From NCBI GenBank assembly GCA_032191425.1, contig CM063460.1, positions 1,865,001 to 1,929,000 on the forward strand: a DNA stretch of 64,000 nucleotides. The letters are read 5' to 3'. Numbering within the stretch: the first letter of the stretch is position 1; the number at the start of each line of letters is the position of its first letter. The position numbers were made by a program, and so were the translations under genes. This DNA comes from Lymantria dispar. Lineage: Eukaryota > Arthropoda > Insecta > Lepidoptera > Erebidae. Of the stretch, positions 55,147-63,956 are shown one piece after another. Below the pieces are notes generated by a model. That model was not told where the DNA came from, did not search any database, and was given only the letters and a program-made list of their open reading frames with translations.

Positions 55147-55471
55147 TTGCGCCTCATGCCGCCCTAGCCGAGGCCGCGGGTGACGTGACCGGGGATTAGT
55201 CCGTCACCCGCCAAGAGGCCGACCGCGTGAGGAAAGACCGACGTCCTCCCCGGTGGGGGGACGTCGGTCGATGGGAGGGTTCCCCAATAGGGGGTATTCC
55301 GTCGGGCCGACCACTGATGTCAAGTAACCCTGCTCCGGTGGTCGGCCCAACGACGAAGGCGACGTGGTTTTCGGGTGGGTTGCAGGACTTGCGTGCTTAA
55401 GCCCCTCTGTCGCCCCGGACGGAGTGGTGCGGAGGCGCGCCGACCGCAGCCCACCCACATAAAAAAAAAAT
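55147..55471 (+). mobile_element. R1 tail inside the mariner
   Basis: CGCCTCATGCCGCCCTAGCC to CCCACCCACAT plus polyA. TTAGTTTTTTCTTTT before and TTAGTTTTCTTTTTTC after suggest the target duplication. Confidence 0.75.
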
Positions 55472-55494
55472 TAGTTTTCTTTTTTCTTTGACGT

Positions 55495-55891
55495 CGCTGG
55501 TGCCATTCAATACAGCTTTCTAAAATATGGCCAAACAATTACGGCAGATATCTATTGTCAGCAACTGCAAACCATGAAGGAAGAACTAGCTGCTAAACAA
55601 CCGAGATAGGTCAATCGCTCTAGGCCACTGCTGCTTCACGATAACGCAAGACCACACACTGCACAACTAACAACAACTAAGTTAGATGAGCTACAATTGG
55701 AATGTCTGCGACATCCACCGTACTCCCCGGACCTTGCTCCAACAGATTACCATTTTTTTCGGCATTTGGACAACTTCTTTCAAGGAAAAAAAATCAAATC
55801 CGATGCGGCAGTGCAAACCGCCTTCAAAGAGTTTATTGATTCTCGTCCCCATGGTTTTTTTTTAATAAAGGGATCAATGAACTACCTATGA
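55495..55891 (+). pseudogene. Mariner transposase C-terminal remnant
   Basis: In one frame: AIQYSFLKYGQTITADIYCQ, a TAG, then LLLHDNARPHTAQ and CLRHPPYSPDLAPTDYHFF, ending DSRPHGFF...MNYL. HDNARPH and SPDLAPTDYHFF are the last two catalytic-acid regions of the mariner D,D34D transposase. The N-terminal half is missing and one in-frame stop is present, so it is inactive. Confidence 0.85.
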
Positions 55892-56019
55892 GATGGTAAA
55901 AGTGCATAGATAACAACGGTGCATACTTTGATTAATTAAATATATTTAAAAAAAACTTAACTTTAGATTCTTTCCGTACGAAATGCCAGTTTCATATGTA
56001 AGGACCTAATATAATAGAC

Positions 56020-56220
56020 AACAAGGGACTTGTTGACCATTTCGTACACTGGCAACCATCATCAACTCAAATCATATTGTGGAAAAACCAATAAAAAGGA
56101 TTAATATATAATGCGAGTTATAATTTCAACTGTAAGATCATAAGCCCACAATAGGCCCTACAGTAATAATGATAAATAAATATACCAATAAGTAAACCAT
56201 AAAAGCGAAGTTTCTGTCAC
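56020..56220. other. Upstream flank of pseudogene B, shared with A
   Basis: The part from about 56160 (AAACCATAAAAGCGAAGTTTC, CTGTCACAG) matches, inverted, 50942-51010 beyond the Helitron in copy A. Confidence 0.6.
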
Positions 56221-56326
56221 AGATAAGTAATATGTTATTAATTACTTAAGATATTAATAATACATTAATTTTAATATACAAAGTTATTAATTATTGCGTC
56301 TGAAGTTATCATCAGCTATCGCATGA

Positions 56327-56361
56327 TATATAAACCACAACACAAGAGTGCAGAATCAGTT
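56327..56361 (+). promoter_or_regulatory. Core promoter of pseudogene B
   Basis: TATATAAA at 56327-56334 and TCAGTT at 56356-56361. Still intact although the gene is broken. Confidence 0.7.
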
Positions 56362-56520
56362 CTCATCATATTTTCAGTCCTCGATATCGTCATCAGAACA
56401 TCTCAGTACCACTCACTCAGACATGAAGACTTATATTATCTTAACATTGTTCGTTTTAGCAGTTTCCTTTTAAGCCGCTCCAGCGTCTGCGTTCTCCCTG
56501 TGTTTTGGGAATGGTGTAAC

Positions 56521-56898
56521 CTTAGAATAATAACGTATAGAAGGATAGTGTCAATACTTCGAAAGTTCGAAACATGAATCTAAAAATACTAATGGCGCGC
56601 AGACGATTACACACGTACACACGCACACCACTATACAAATTATGAAATTTTTTTTTTTTTTATTAACATAAATCGTCGAAATACTTTTAAAAGTAATGTT
56701 AAAAACCTTTTTAAGTTTTTTATGAATGCACAAACTGTCATAATTACCTATGTATTTATTTTTTAAGAGTTGCGTACGTACGTGCAGTACAATGACTTGT
56801 TCATTACGGAACGGTTCCAGCGTAAGCTCCATTAGGCTCCAATTGAAATGCTTCACTTTTTGTGCGCGAACTTACCTTCTATACGTTATTATTCTAAG
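56521..56898. mobile_element. hAT-d MITE, copy 2, inside pseudogene B
   Basis: CTTAGAATAATAACGTATAG ... ACGTTATTATTCTAAG, 378 bp, with the perfect 8-bp duplication GGTGTAAC at 56513-56520 and 56899-56906. Confidence 0.95.
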
Positions 56899-57005
56899 GG
56901 TGTAACATTTGAGAGCGAATCAACCTGTGAAGTCGGCTGCAGACAAGCGTCCTCACAACCGGGTTGCGCTGGTTACCAGAGCTGCCACCACTCCAGTAAC
57001 AATTA

Positions 57006-57230
57006 TCCATACTAATATTATAGATGCGAAAATAAGGATGTTTGTTTGTTTGTTTGTAACGCTTTCACGCTTAAACCACCGAACCGATCTCAAAAATTCT
57101 TTCACCAATGGAAAGCTATAATATCAGGGAGTAACATAGGCTATATTTTATCCCGGTATTCCCACAGGAAAGGGAACTACGCCGCGGGTAAAGCGACTGA
57201 AACCGAAGCAAAGCGAGGGCGGGTTGCTAG
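57006..57230 (+). mobile_element. Short Helitron inside pseudogene B
   Basis: A|TCCATACTAATATTATAGAT at the start, GAGGGCGGGTTGCTAG|T at the end, no target duplication; 225 bp. Confidence 0.9.
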
Positions 57231-57322
57231 TAATTGATAATTATCAATGTCAGTGCAATGCATAGTCATTAGGTTCGTTACGTTTCGCATCTTCTTTGGA
57301 CCAAAGCATGTAATTTGAGATC

Positions 57323-57328
57323 AATAAA
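57323..57328 (+). terminator. PolyA signal of pseudogene B
   Basis: AATAAA in the conserved GAGATCAATAAATATATTTT context, 58 bases after the old stop. Confidence 0.7.
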
Positions 57329-57651
57329 TATATTTTTATCTTTCAAAGATCATCAAAATGTGTTTTCTTTATTTTTTACTAAGTAATTATACAAAAATAC
57401 CCAAGGTTTTTTAAAGTATGAGCGTGTGGTAGACGTAATCAATCAGATCACCAATGTCAAGGATTCGCTACCAGTGGTTGGTCCCATGGCAAATTTGGAA
57501 ATCCCCATAAGATAGGCGGTCACATAGAGAGCCTGCGTCCTCTGTTGGACAAACGTTTAGTGAACACCTACGTCTGTTACACGTTGACCGGATTCCCTAC
57601 GGCGACAACAATAAGGTTCACGCTGTATTACGATACATTTTTAAAAGAAAG

Positions 57652-58020
57652 TTATTCAATTTTTAAGATCTTTAAACTGCTTACTTCAGGTAAACAATAA
57701 TTGTCATAATCTCTTTTCCAAAATTCTGTTTCATGTTTTTCTGACCATATTTCCCGCGTTGAAAAATAATTTCCGAAGGAGTAGAAGTGGCCACCACACA
57801 GATACTTTATAGCCAATTCGGCCAGCATAGGAAAAATCTCTCCAGAACTCTTCCAGACATTGAACGTATGTACCATAAGATCCGATAGCGGTGTCGCAAC
57901 GTATTAGTCCAATTCGGTATTATTGATTATTGACGGGTTAGATGCCGAGGCCATTATTTTTCATGATGTACGTGTGCCATCGCTTTTGAAAAAACAGATG
58001 ATTCAGAACCAGCCCCTTCC
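57652..58020 (-). pseudogene. hAT transposase C-terminal remnant next to pseudogene B
   Basis: The minus strand encodes MASASNP...NNTELD-stop-YVATPLSDL (frame shifts), then VWKSSGEIFPMLAELAIKYL, a damaged YSFGNYFSTREIWSEK and KRDYDNYCLPEVSSLKILKI. P.L..LA.KYL followed by S.ER.FS..G is the hAT dimerisation region. The parallel remnant at 63142 keeps SERLFSKG. It converges with pseudogene B. Confidence 0.7.
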
Positions 58021-58439
58021 GAGTTATCATCATTTTTAGTATTTTAATTTAAACATATCTTGGTATAATTTATTATATTATTTTGATAAGGAACATGTAA
58101 ATGTTTTTTTTTAAAACATTGCAACTGAAATAAGAATAAATTTATAGATGTTTTCGAATCTTTTACTAAATTCCAATAGCAAGGAATGTTTCAATTATTG
58201 TGCCAAATAGCTCATTGGCGTAACTGTGTCTAACATAGTTTTCAAACATTTGATAATAGGTATAGCTTCACTAGAAGTCACGTATACTATTTATCCGCAC
58301 TTATTTGTTCAGTGAAGCTATGAAAAGGCTTTTCAATTTCTTTTCGCACGATATATTACTTTTGATGGAAGCTTGAAACATTTGGGTGATTTATCGAAAC
58401 AGATCCTATAATGCTGTTCACTAACACGAAACAGATGAC

Positions 58440-58643
58440 GTATCTTCTATATATAAATACGTGAAGCAAAAACTTTGTACCCCTTTTTACGAAAATTGCG
58501 TGGATGTACAAGTATGAAATTTGGTACAGTTGAAGTATATAATGAGGAGGAGTGCATAAAACTGAAATTTCATATAATAATGGATTAGAAATACATTAAA
58601 TTCATTAAAAAAGGCATTACGCACACTACAACGCAATCGCTAC

Positions 58644-58678
<35 letters not shown>

Positions 58679-58800
58679 GACCCACACGCACGTTTGCATG
58701 AGTGTGTTGCGTAGCAACGCTTATACACTTTTGTTTACGGTCAAACAATCATAATTATGATGACAAAGTCTAATAGAGATTTATGCTTATATTCTTATAT
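58440..58800 (+). repeat. GTGAAGCAAAAAC repeat, copy 2, with (AC)n
   Basis: ATACGTGAAGCAAAAACTTTG, TGAAATTTCATATAATAATGG and CACTACAACGCAATCGCTAC, then an (AC)n run at about 58642-58678. Relatives at 28012-28381 and 59740-60050. Confidence 0.65.
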
Positions 58801-58852
58801 CTTTAAACGAGCAATTTTTGTATATATATGTGTACATATATATGTGTATATA

Positions 58853-58938
<86 letters not shown>

Positions 58939-59288
58939 GGATCTCGGAAACGGCTCCAACGATTTTGTTGAAACTTGGCGTACTAGAGGTTTCGGGTCCA
59001 AAAAATCGATCTAGCTAGGTTTTATTTATAGAAAATGTTGTTTTGTCCGTTTTTTTAGCAAAACAAACAATGACATTAAATTTTAAAAGAATATGAATTC
59101 AAATTTCGTTATCAACGTCATGAGTTACGATAAGCTCAGATGAGGAGTTGACAGGTTCTAATTTTGATTTTGTTGACATTCAGACAGCGTCGGTTCGAAT
59201 CTCGGTGTTATTATTATTCTCTTTTTGTAATTTTTTATAAATTTACCATTATTTATTTTTTATTAATATATATCTAAATAAATTCATG
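58790..59288 (+). repeat. Element ending in CCGAGCGAAGCTCGGTC, copy 2
   Basis: Like 52040-52470 (CTCGGAAACGGCTCCAACG, TCGATCTAGCTAGGT). Its hairpin end is at 59577-59594, after the inserted SINE-G2. Confidence 0.65.
58829..58936. repeat. (TA)n microsatellite
   Basis: About 75 bp of uninterrupted TA after a TATATGTG-rich lead. The YIYIYI frames here are not proteins. Confidence 0.95.
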
Positions 59289-59550
59289 CTGTGTGGTAGC
59301 GGCTTCGAATACTACTAACTCTTGCTTTGCTCGTGGGTGTCGTAAAAGACGACTAAGAGCCCTAGATTGATCCGGATCAACTCCATCTGGTACCATTTGG
59401 GTCAACGATTACATTCCCAAGGAGGGTTGACGTCAGTCAGGCGGCCGGTCTTAAAAGTCATTGCCGAAACTTTTTGCAATATGTCAAAACAGATGACATA
59501 TTGCGTCGACCCCAAGTAATTGGGATAAGAGCAAGATGATGATGATGATA
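59289..59550 (+). mobile_element. SINE-G2 copy, intact
   Basis: GTGTGGTAGCGGCTTCGAATA, GTGGGTGTCGTAAAAGACG, GGTACCATTTGGGTC, ATATTGCGTCGACCCCAAG and a (GAT)4 tail. Inserted at the same place of its host element as the copy at 52478, so host plus SINE were probably duplicated together. Confidence 0.8.
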
Positions 59551-59599
59551 TCTAAATAAATTCGATAAAAATATTCCGAGCGAAGCTCGGTCAACCAGA

Positions 59600-60180
59600 T
59601 ATTATTAGTTATTAGTGAAATACAGCTTGCTCAATTTACAATTATACATAAATAAAATTAAAAGAAAATTGTGTAGCAAAAAAATTAATTAAAATGAATT
59701 ATGGCCGATTTTCGACCACACGGCGACCACTAGTTTATATATTAATACGTGAAGCAAAATCTTTGTACCCCTTTTGACGAAAATTACGTGGACGGACAAG
59801 TATGTAATTTGGCACAGTAGAAGTATATAATGAGGAGGAGTGCATAAAACTGAAATTTCATATAATAATGGATTAGAAATACATTAAATTCATTAAAAAG
59901 TCATTACGCACACTACAACGCAATCGCTGCACACTACAACGCAATCGCTACACACATACACACACACACAGCTATCTCTGGTCGAACTGATTGTCAAACA
60001 TAATTATGATGACAATGTCTAATAAACATTTGTACTTATATATTAGTTATTAGTGAAATACAGCTTGCTCAATATACAATTATACATAAATGAAATTAAA
60101 AGAAAATTATGTAGCAGGCAAATTAATTTAAATGATTATGGTCGAATTTCGACCACTTCGCGACCACTAGTTTATTTAAA
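59600..60180. repeat. GTGGTCGAAA / GTGAAGCAAAA repeats, tandem arrangement
   Basis: The unit ATACAGCTTGCTCAATTTAC ... CGACCACACGGCGACCACTAG occurs at 59628-59736 and again at 60055-60175. Between them is a GTGAAGCAAAATC copy (59745-60050). Confidence 0.6.
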
Positions 60181-60321
60181 TCGATATAAACGCGTAATTT
60201 GTATAATCAATTATTTAAAAACCGATTAATATTACTACAAACATCGATTATTAAATAACAATCGATTTAAATAAAACTCAATTATTATTAATTATACTAT
60301 CCACCACACAAGCGAAAATAA

Positions 60322-60390
60322 CTAAGGTACCTACTACACCACGCTGGTCGCTCGGTTTGGAATAGGATTTTATTACGAGTTTTTCTTCTT
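60322..60390 (-). mobile_element. SINE-G fragment
   Basis: CTACTACACCACGCTGGTCG to CGAGTTTTTCTTCTTAG. Confidence 0.55.
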
Positions 60391-60394
60391 AGCC

Positions 60395-60690
60395 CAGTCG
60401 AATTAGACGAAAAACGGACCAAACCCAGGAAAAATTATAAGTAGAATTTTTCCTTCGGAATTCGTTAGGCGGAGTCACTGGGAGTCTACATTTCGGTTTT
60501 CGAATTCCCAGTGGTCTTGCGTTTTCCGCCATCTTGATTTTAAGGGTGGTTTTATGTTTTTTAAATAACTCGTTTATTTTCAATTTTACACGAAAAAAGG
60601 TCATTACCAAAGTTATTCAGAATGAAATTTCCTACAAATTTTGTTCTCATCATTTTCTCCGTAGGATCGATATTTCTCGATTCACTCACA
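60395..60690. other. Unassigned spacer
   Basis: No clear repeat end. A small open frame at 60534-60863 has no motif. Confidence 0.4.
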
Positions 60691-60699
60691 CTTATTTAC

Positions 60700-61150
60700 T
60701 CTTCTCCAGAACTCACATAGGGTCAAATCTTAATACGATCCTCCTCCAGATAAAATCTCCCCGGACATTAAAATGTTTAGATAGTCCGACTGGCAAGAAA
60801 TCGGTGCCATTCCCTGACCGTGGAGGCACTCCACTCGCTGCTGATGAAGTATATGAGGTATGATATGAGGGGAACAGTGAGTAATGACTGATGCAAATCT
60901 TGTTGAAGCATATTTGCTTCGGCAAAGACCTGTAGACGATTTCTAGAGAGATGATACCGTGCAGTACAGTGAGAAGTACGGCGCAGCAAAGGAGAGTCGG
61001 AGGTCTGCATGACCTGAACAGAGCAGCGTCCTTATCTTGCTACAGTCACCAATAATTACGTGAGTTGACAGCGCATTATAGATATGTATACAACTTAGTT
61101 ATTTGTGACCTTCATAACTGAGAGACTAGGACTGGAGAATTTAACACCAT
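60700..61150. repeat. Segment shared with 39.4-40.3 and 42.0-42.5 kb
   Basis: AGAACTCACATAGGGTC, AATCTCCCCGGACAT, TTTAGATAGTCCGAC and GAGGCACTCCACTC; then ACCTGAACAGAGCAGCGTCC and GTGAGTTGACAGCGCATTATAG. This is the most continuous version and may be one retroelement body. Confidence 0.55.
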
Positions 61151-61395
61151 AATCATCATCATTCATCTCAGCCCACATACGTCCCACTGTTGGGCTCGGG
61201 CCTCCTCCATAATGGAAGGGTAATTGACCTACTATACCACGCTGGTCAGACGTGTTGGTATAGGATTTTATTTCGAGTTTTTCTTCTCTCGCATGGATGT
61301 TATATGCGTTTTATATCCCTTAGTCGTCTCGTACGATCACCCACGGGTAAGATAGGGGGTGGTGAATTGTATTCTTACTCCGTCACCACACGGAA
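61151..61395 (-). mobile_element. SINE-G copy
   Basis: ATCATCATTCATCTCAGCCC to GTCACCACACGGA; very close to the copies at 41.4 and 48.9 kb. Confidence 0.85.
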
Positions 61396-61444
61396 AAACA
61401 CCATAATACAATATTATTAATAACTTAAGACTGATGTATACATA

Positions 61445-61605
61445 ATATTATAAATAAAACTATTTTTACGGATTTTATCGCGTTTGTGATGTTCACTGAC
61501 GGATCACGGGCGGTCTGCCTGTGACTATGAGCGCTGAAGTGTTCGAAACGCAGGGCAAACAAAAATCAAGTAGGTACAAATGCCATAAAATCCCTTAAAA
61601 TACTG
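61445..61605. repeat. PLE-IR repeat, short-armed
   Basis: ACGGATTTTATCGCGTTTGTG, then AGCGCTGAAGTGTTCGAAACG and ACAAATGCCATAAAATCC. Confidence 0.55.
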
Positions 61606-61655
61606 TATAGGTATTTGCTGGCGTAAACATCAGAATTCATTACAAATATTTAATA

Positions 61656-61969
61656 CTAGCAACCCGCCCTCGCTTCGCTTCGGTTATAGGTTATAGTCGT
61701 TTTACCCGCGTAGTTCCCGTTCCCGTGGGAATACCGGGATAAAATATAGCCTAGTTTACGCCCTGATATTATAGCTTTCCATTGGTGAAAGAATTTTTGA
61801 AATCGGTCCAGCCGTTTTGAAGATTACCCGGAACAAACAGACAGACAGACAAAAATTTTTTAATTGCTATTTTAGGCATAGGTGTCGTGCAAATAACCGT
61901 GTGAGCATGAAAAAAGCCTATTATTTTGACATTACAAATAGACACTCCAATTTTATTTATTGGTATAGA
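61656..61969 (-). mobile_element. Short Helitron
   Basis: Minus strand: A|TCTATACCAATAAATAAAAT to GAGGGCGGGTTGCTAG|T; same ends as 36709-36983. Confidence 0.85.
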
Positions 61970-62189
61970 TATAGATTTTATTAATAGTAAGAGTTATTAA
62001 TATGAAATATATTTATAATTACTTTTGAAATTAATCTATATTACTAATATGAAGATGAAGAGTTTGTTTGTTTAAACAACTAATTCTATAAGCTACCAAT
62101 TGAATGAAAAAAAATTGTATCTAATATTCTGTTTATGGAGTAAAAGAGTTTATAATATATTATTAGAAGTTAAAGTAGGTATCAACCGA

Positions 62190-62411
62190 CGTTGCCGAAC
62201 AGCGGGGGAACGTCGGTCGGGGAGAGGTTACTCCTCAAGGGGTATTCCGTCGGGCCGACCACTGACGACAAGCCACTCAGCCCGGTGATCGGCCCAATGA
62301 CGAAGGCGACGTGTCATGGGTGGGTTACGGGGCCGCGCACGCTGCTCCTCTGTCGCCCCGAACGGAGCCGGGTGAAGGGTGCGCTGACCGTAGCCCACCC
62401 CAAAAAAAAAT
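62190..62411 (+). mobile_element. R1 tail
   Basis: GGGGAACGTCGGTCGGGGAG to GTAGCCCACCCC plus polyA. The target duplication is not clear. Confidence 0.7.
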
Positions 62412-62479
62412 AGGGGTTAAAATATGAAATTGCCGTTTCGTACTGATAAAACCTTTTTTTTGTTCATAAAACAGATTTA

Positions 62480-62575
62480 TTTTAATTAAAACAACTTTAC
62501 GGATTTTATCGCGTTTGTATTTAATTTTTGATTGCCCGACGTTTCGAACACTTTACAGCATACATGGTGACAATA
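62480..62575 (+). repeat. PLE-IR arm
   Basis: ACGGATTTTATCGCGTTTG, GATTGCCCGACGTTTCGAAC and TTTACAGCATACATGGTGAC. Confidence 0.6.
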
Positions 62576-62584
62576 ATAATAGTT

Positions 62585-62705
62585 AAAGATAATTTTATAG
62601 ACCAAAACCTTTTAGTAAAGCAAAGTAAGCCGCCTATAAAAATAAATATTAATTTAACATTATGTCCCCTGAGTTTTCTTGTCGGATCTTTCTCAGTGTC
62701 ATCCT
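62585..62705 (+). repeat. CCGG-family tail scrap
   Basis: AAAGTAAGCCGCCTATAAA and CCTGAGTTTTCTTGTCGG, as at 520-600, suggesting the same Penelope-associated unit. Confidence 0.5.
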
Positions 62706-62958
62706 CCACCTAGTGGGGGGGCGTCCTACACTGTGTCGTCCGATACGTGATCGCCACTCGAGAACCTTCCTTCCCCAGCGGTTATCCGTTCGTCGAGCGA
62801 TGTGGCCTGCCCTTTGCCATTTCAGCGTGCTAATTCTTCGTGCTATGTTGGTTGCATCCGTTCTTCAGCAGATTTCCATATTTCGGATTCTATCTCGCAG
62901 AGAAATCTCGAGCATAACACGCTCCATAGCACGCTGAGCGACTTTGAGCTTGGTTGTA
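62700..62958 (-). pseudogene. RTE-type reverse transcriptase C-terminal remnant
   Basis: The minus strand reads TKLKVAQRAMERVMLEISLR, DRIRNMEIC, a stop, RTDATNIARRISTLKWQRAG, HIARRTDNRWGRKVLEW and VGRPPTRW. The conserved LKW...GHIARRTDNRWG...LEW...GRPPTRW block identifies an RTE-type LINE. One stop; both sides truncated. Confidence 0.8.
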
Positions 62959-63141
62959 AAGCCTACATTTAGGGACCACGTTTCTGTAAGTTATCACCGG
63001 TAACACACTAGTCGTAAACCTGTGTCATAGACCTCGTATTAGTATTCAGACATTGAGTTATTGATATAATAGTACCTTGATATTAGTATGTAATATCAAT
63101 AAGTCCGTGTGGTGAAGAATCCCTCCGAAATCCAAAATCCA

Positions 63142-63261
63142 TCCGAAAGATTATTTTCCAAGGGGATATGGCCAGGCAAACACGAAACAGTATATTAGGA
63201 AAGAGATTATGAAAATTATTGTTTACCTGAAGTAAGCAGTTTAAAGATCTTAAAAATTTAA
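63142..63261 (+). pseudogene. hAT transposase C-terminal remnant next to peptide gene C
   Basis: Reads SERLFSKGIWPGKHETVY, a TAG, ERDYENYCLPEVSSLKILKI and TAA. SERxFSxxG is the hAT dimerisation signature. The sequence pairs with 57655-57780 (inverted), so it belongs to the duplicated block that carries the peptide gene. Confidence 0.75.
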
Positions 63262-63289
63262 TAACTTTCTTTTAAAAATGTATCGTAAT

Positions 63290-63480
63290 ATAGCGTGAAC
63301 CTTATTGTTGTCGCCGAAGGGAATCCGGTCAACGTGTAACAGACGTAGTGTTCACTAAACGTTTGTTCAACAAAGGCCCAGTGACGCGGCTTCCTATGTG
63401 ACCGCCTATCTTGAGGGGATTTCCAAATTTGCCATGGGACCAACCACTGGTATCGAATCCTTGACGTTAGTGGCCTGATT
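63290..63480 (+). repeat. Conserved 3' flank block of peptide gene C
   Basis: GGAATCCGGTCAACGTGTAAC, GTGTTCACTAAACGTTTG, AGTGACGCGGC and GGGACCAACCACTGGTATCG pair with 57460-57620 in inverted orientation, and in part with 46340-46495. Confidence 0.75.
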
Positions 63481-63579
63481 AGTTACGCCTACTTTAAGAA
63501 ACCTTAGGGATTTTTGTATAATTACTTAGTAGAAAATAAAGAAACACACATTTTGATGATCTTTAAAGATAAAAATATA

Positions 63580-63585
63580 TTTATT
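63580..63585 (-). terminator. PolyA signal of peptide gene C
   Basis: AATAAA on the minus strand in the conserved GAGATCAATAAATATATTTT context, 58-63 bases past the stop. Confidence 0.75.
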
Positions 63586-63642
63586 GATCTCAAATTACAT
63601 GCCTTGGTTCAAAGAAGATGCGAAACGTAACGAATATAATAA

Positions 63643-63861
63643 CTATAAATTGCAGTGACATTGATAACCGTTACCGGCATCTTGACAGTTCTCAAAACCA
63701 GCGCAACCCAGTTGTTGGCACAATAATCTGCAGCCACCTTCACAGGCGTCGAGACTTTTAAATACAATATTATGTCCAAAACACAGAGAGGATCCTGATG
63801 CTGGAGTGGTACAAATAGAAATGGCTACAACGAACAGTGTTAAGATAATATAAGTCTTCAT
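63643..63861 (-). CDS. Secreted 8-cysteine peptide, copy C (defensin-like)
   Basis: A 72-residue single-exon precursor. The signal peptide MKTYIILTLFVVAISICTTPASG matches copy A at 18 of 23 positions. The mature part matches A at only about 20 of 49 positions including all eight cysteines, with spacing C-12-C-3-C-3-C-4-C-5-C-8-C-1-C. The residues between the cysteines differ in charge and size (EGGCRLLC against KVGCLIAC). It is presumably secreted; a host-defence role is inferred from the fold pattern and family expansion, not shown. The start codon is the only ATG in frame after the initiator and leaves a 63-base 5' leader. Confidence 0.85.
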   Translation of the reverse strand: MKTYIILTLFVVAISICTTPASGSSLCFGHNIVFKSLDACEGGCRLLCQQLGCAGFENCQDAGNGYQCHCNL

Positions 63862-63920
63862 GTCTGTGAGCGGTACTGAGATGTTCTGATGACGATATCG
63901 AGGACTGACAATATGATGAG

Positions 63921-63956
63921 AACTGATTCTGCATTCTTGTGTTGTGGTTTATATAT
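63921..63956 (-). promoter_or_regulatory. Core promoter of peptide gene C
   Basis: TATATAAA on the minus strand at 63956-63949 and TCAGTT at 63926-63921. Upstream, TTATCATCAGCTATC contains GATA-type words shared with B. Confidence 0.7.

Larger units (their letters stand above)
54979..56009 (+). mobile_element. Mariner element, internally deleted
   Basis: Inverted ends TTAGGTCCTTACATATAAAA and TTTCATATGTAAGGACCTAA, with TA at both borders (54977-54978, 56010-56011), as for Tc1/mariner. Only the last part of the transposase remains, and an R1 tail has inserted within it. Confidence 0.85.
56423..57265 (+). pseudogene. Secreted 8-cysteine peptide, copy B, broken
   Basis: The start MKTYIILTLFVLAVSF matches A and C, but codon 17 is TAA (56471-56473) where A and C have a TGT cysteine codon in the signal peptide; this needs two base changes. 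The mature part begins FSLCFGNG and is cut by a hAT-d MITE at 56521-56898. It resumes with FESESTCEVGC, but the fourth cysteine of the family is a serine (RQASSQPGC). A Helitron at 57006-57230 cuts it again and the reading frame is shifted there. The last part, YQCQCNA, ends at TAG 57265. Promoter and polyA signal remain, so a non-coding transcript is possible. Confidence 0.9.

Noticed and set aside
58757..59018. Frames reading YIYIYIYI
   Set aside because: (TA)n microsatellite.
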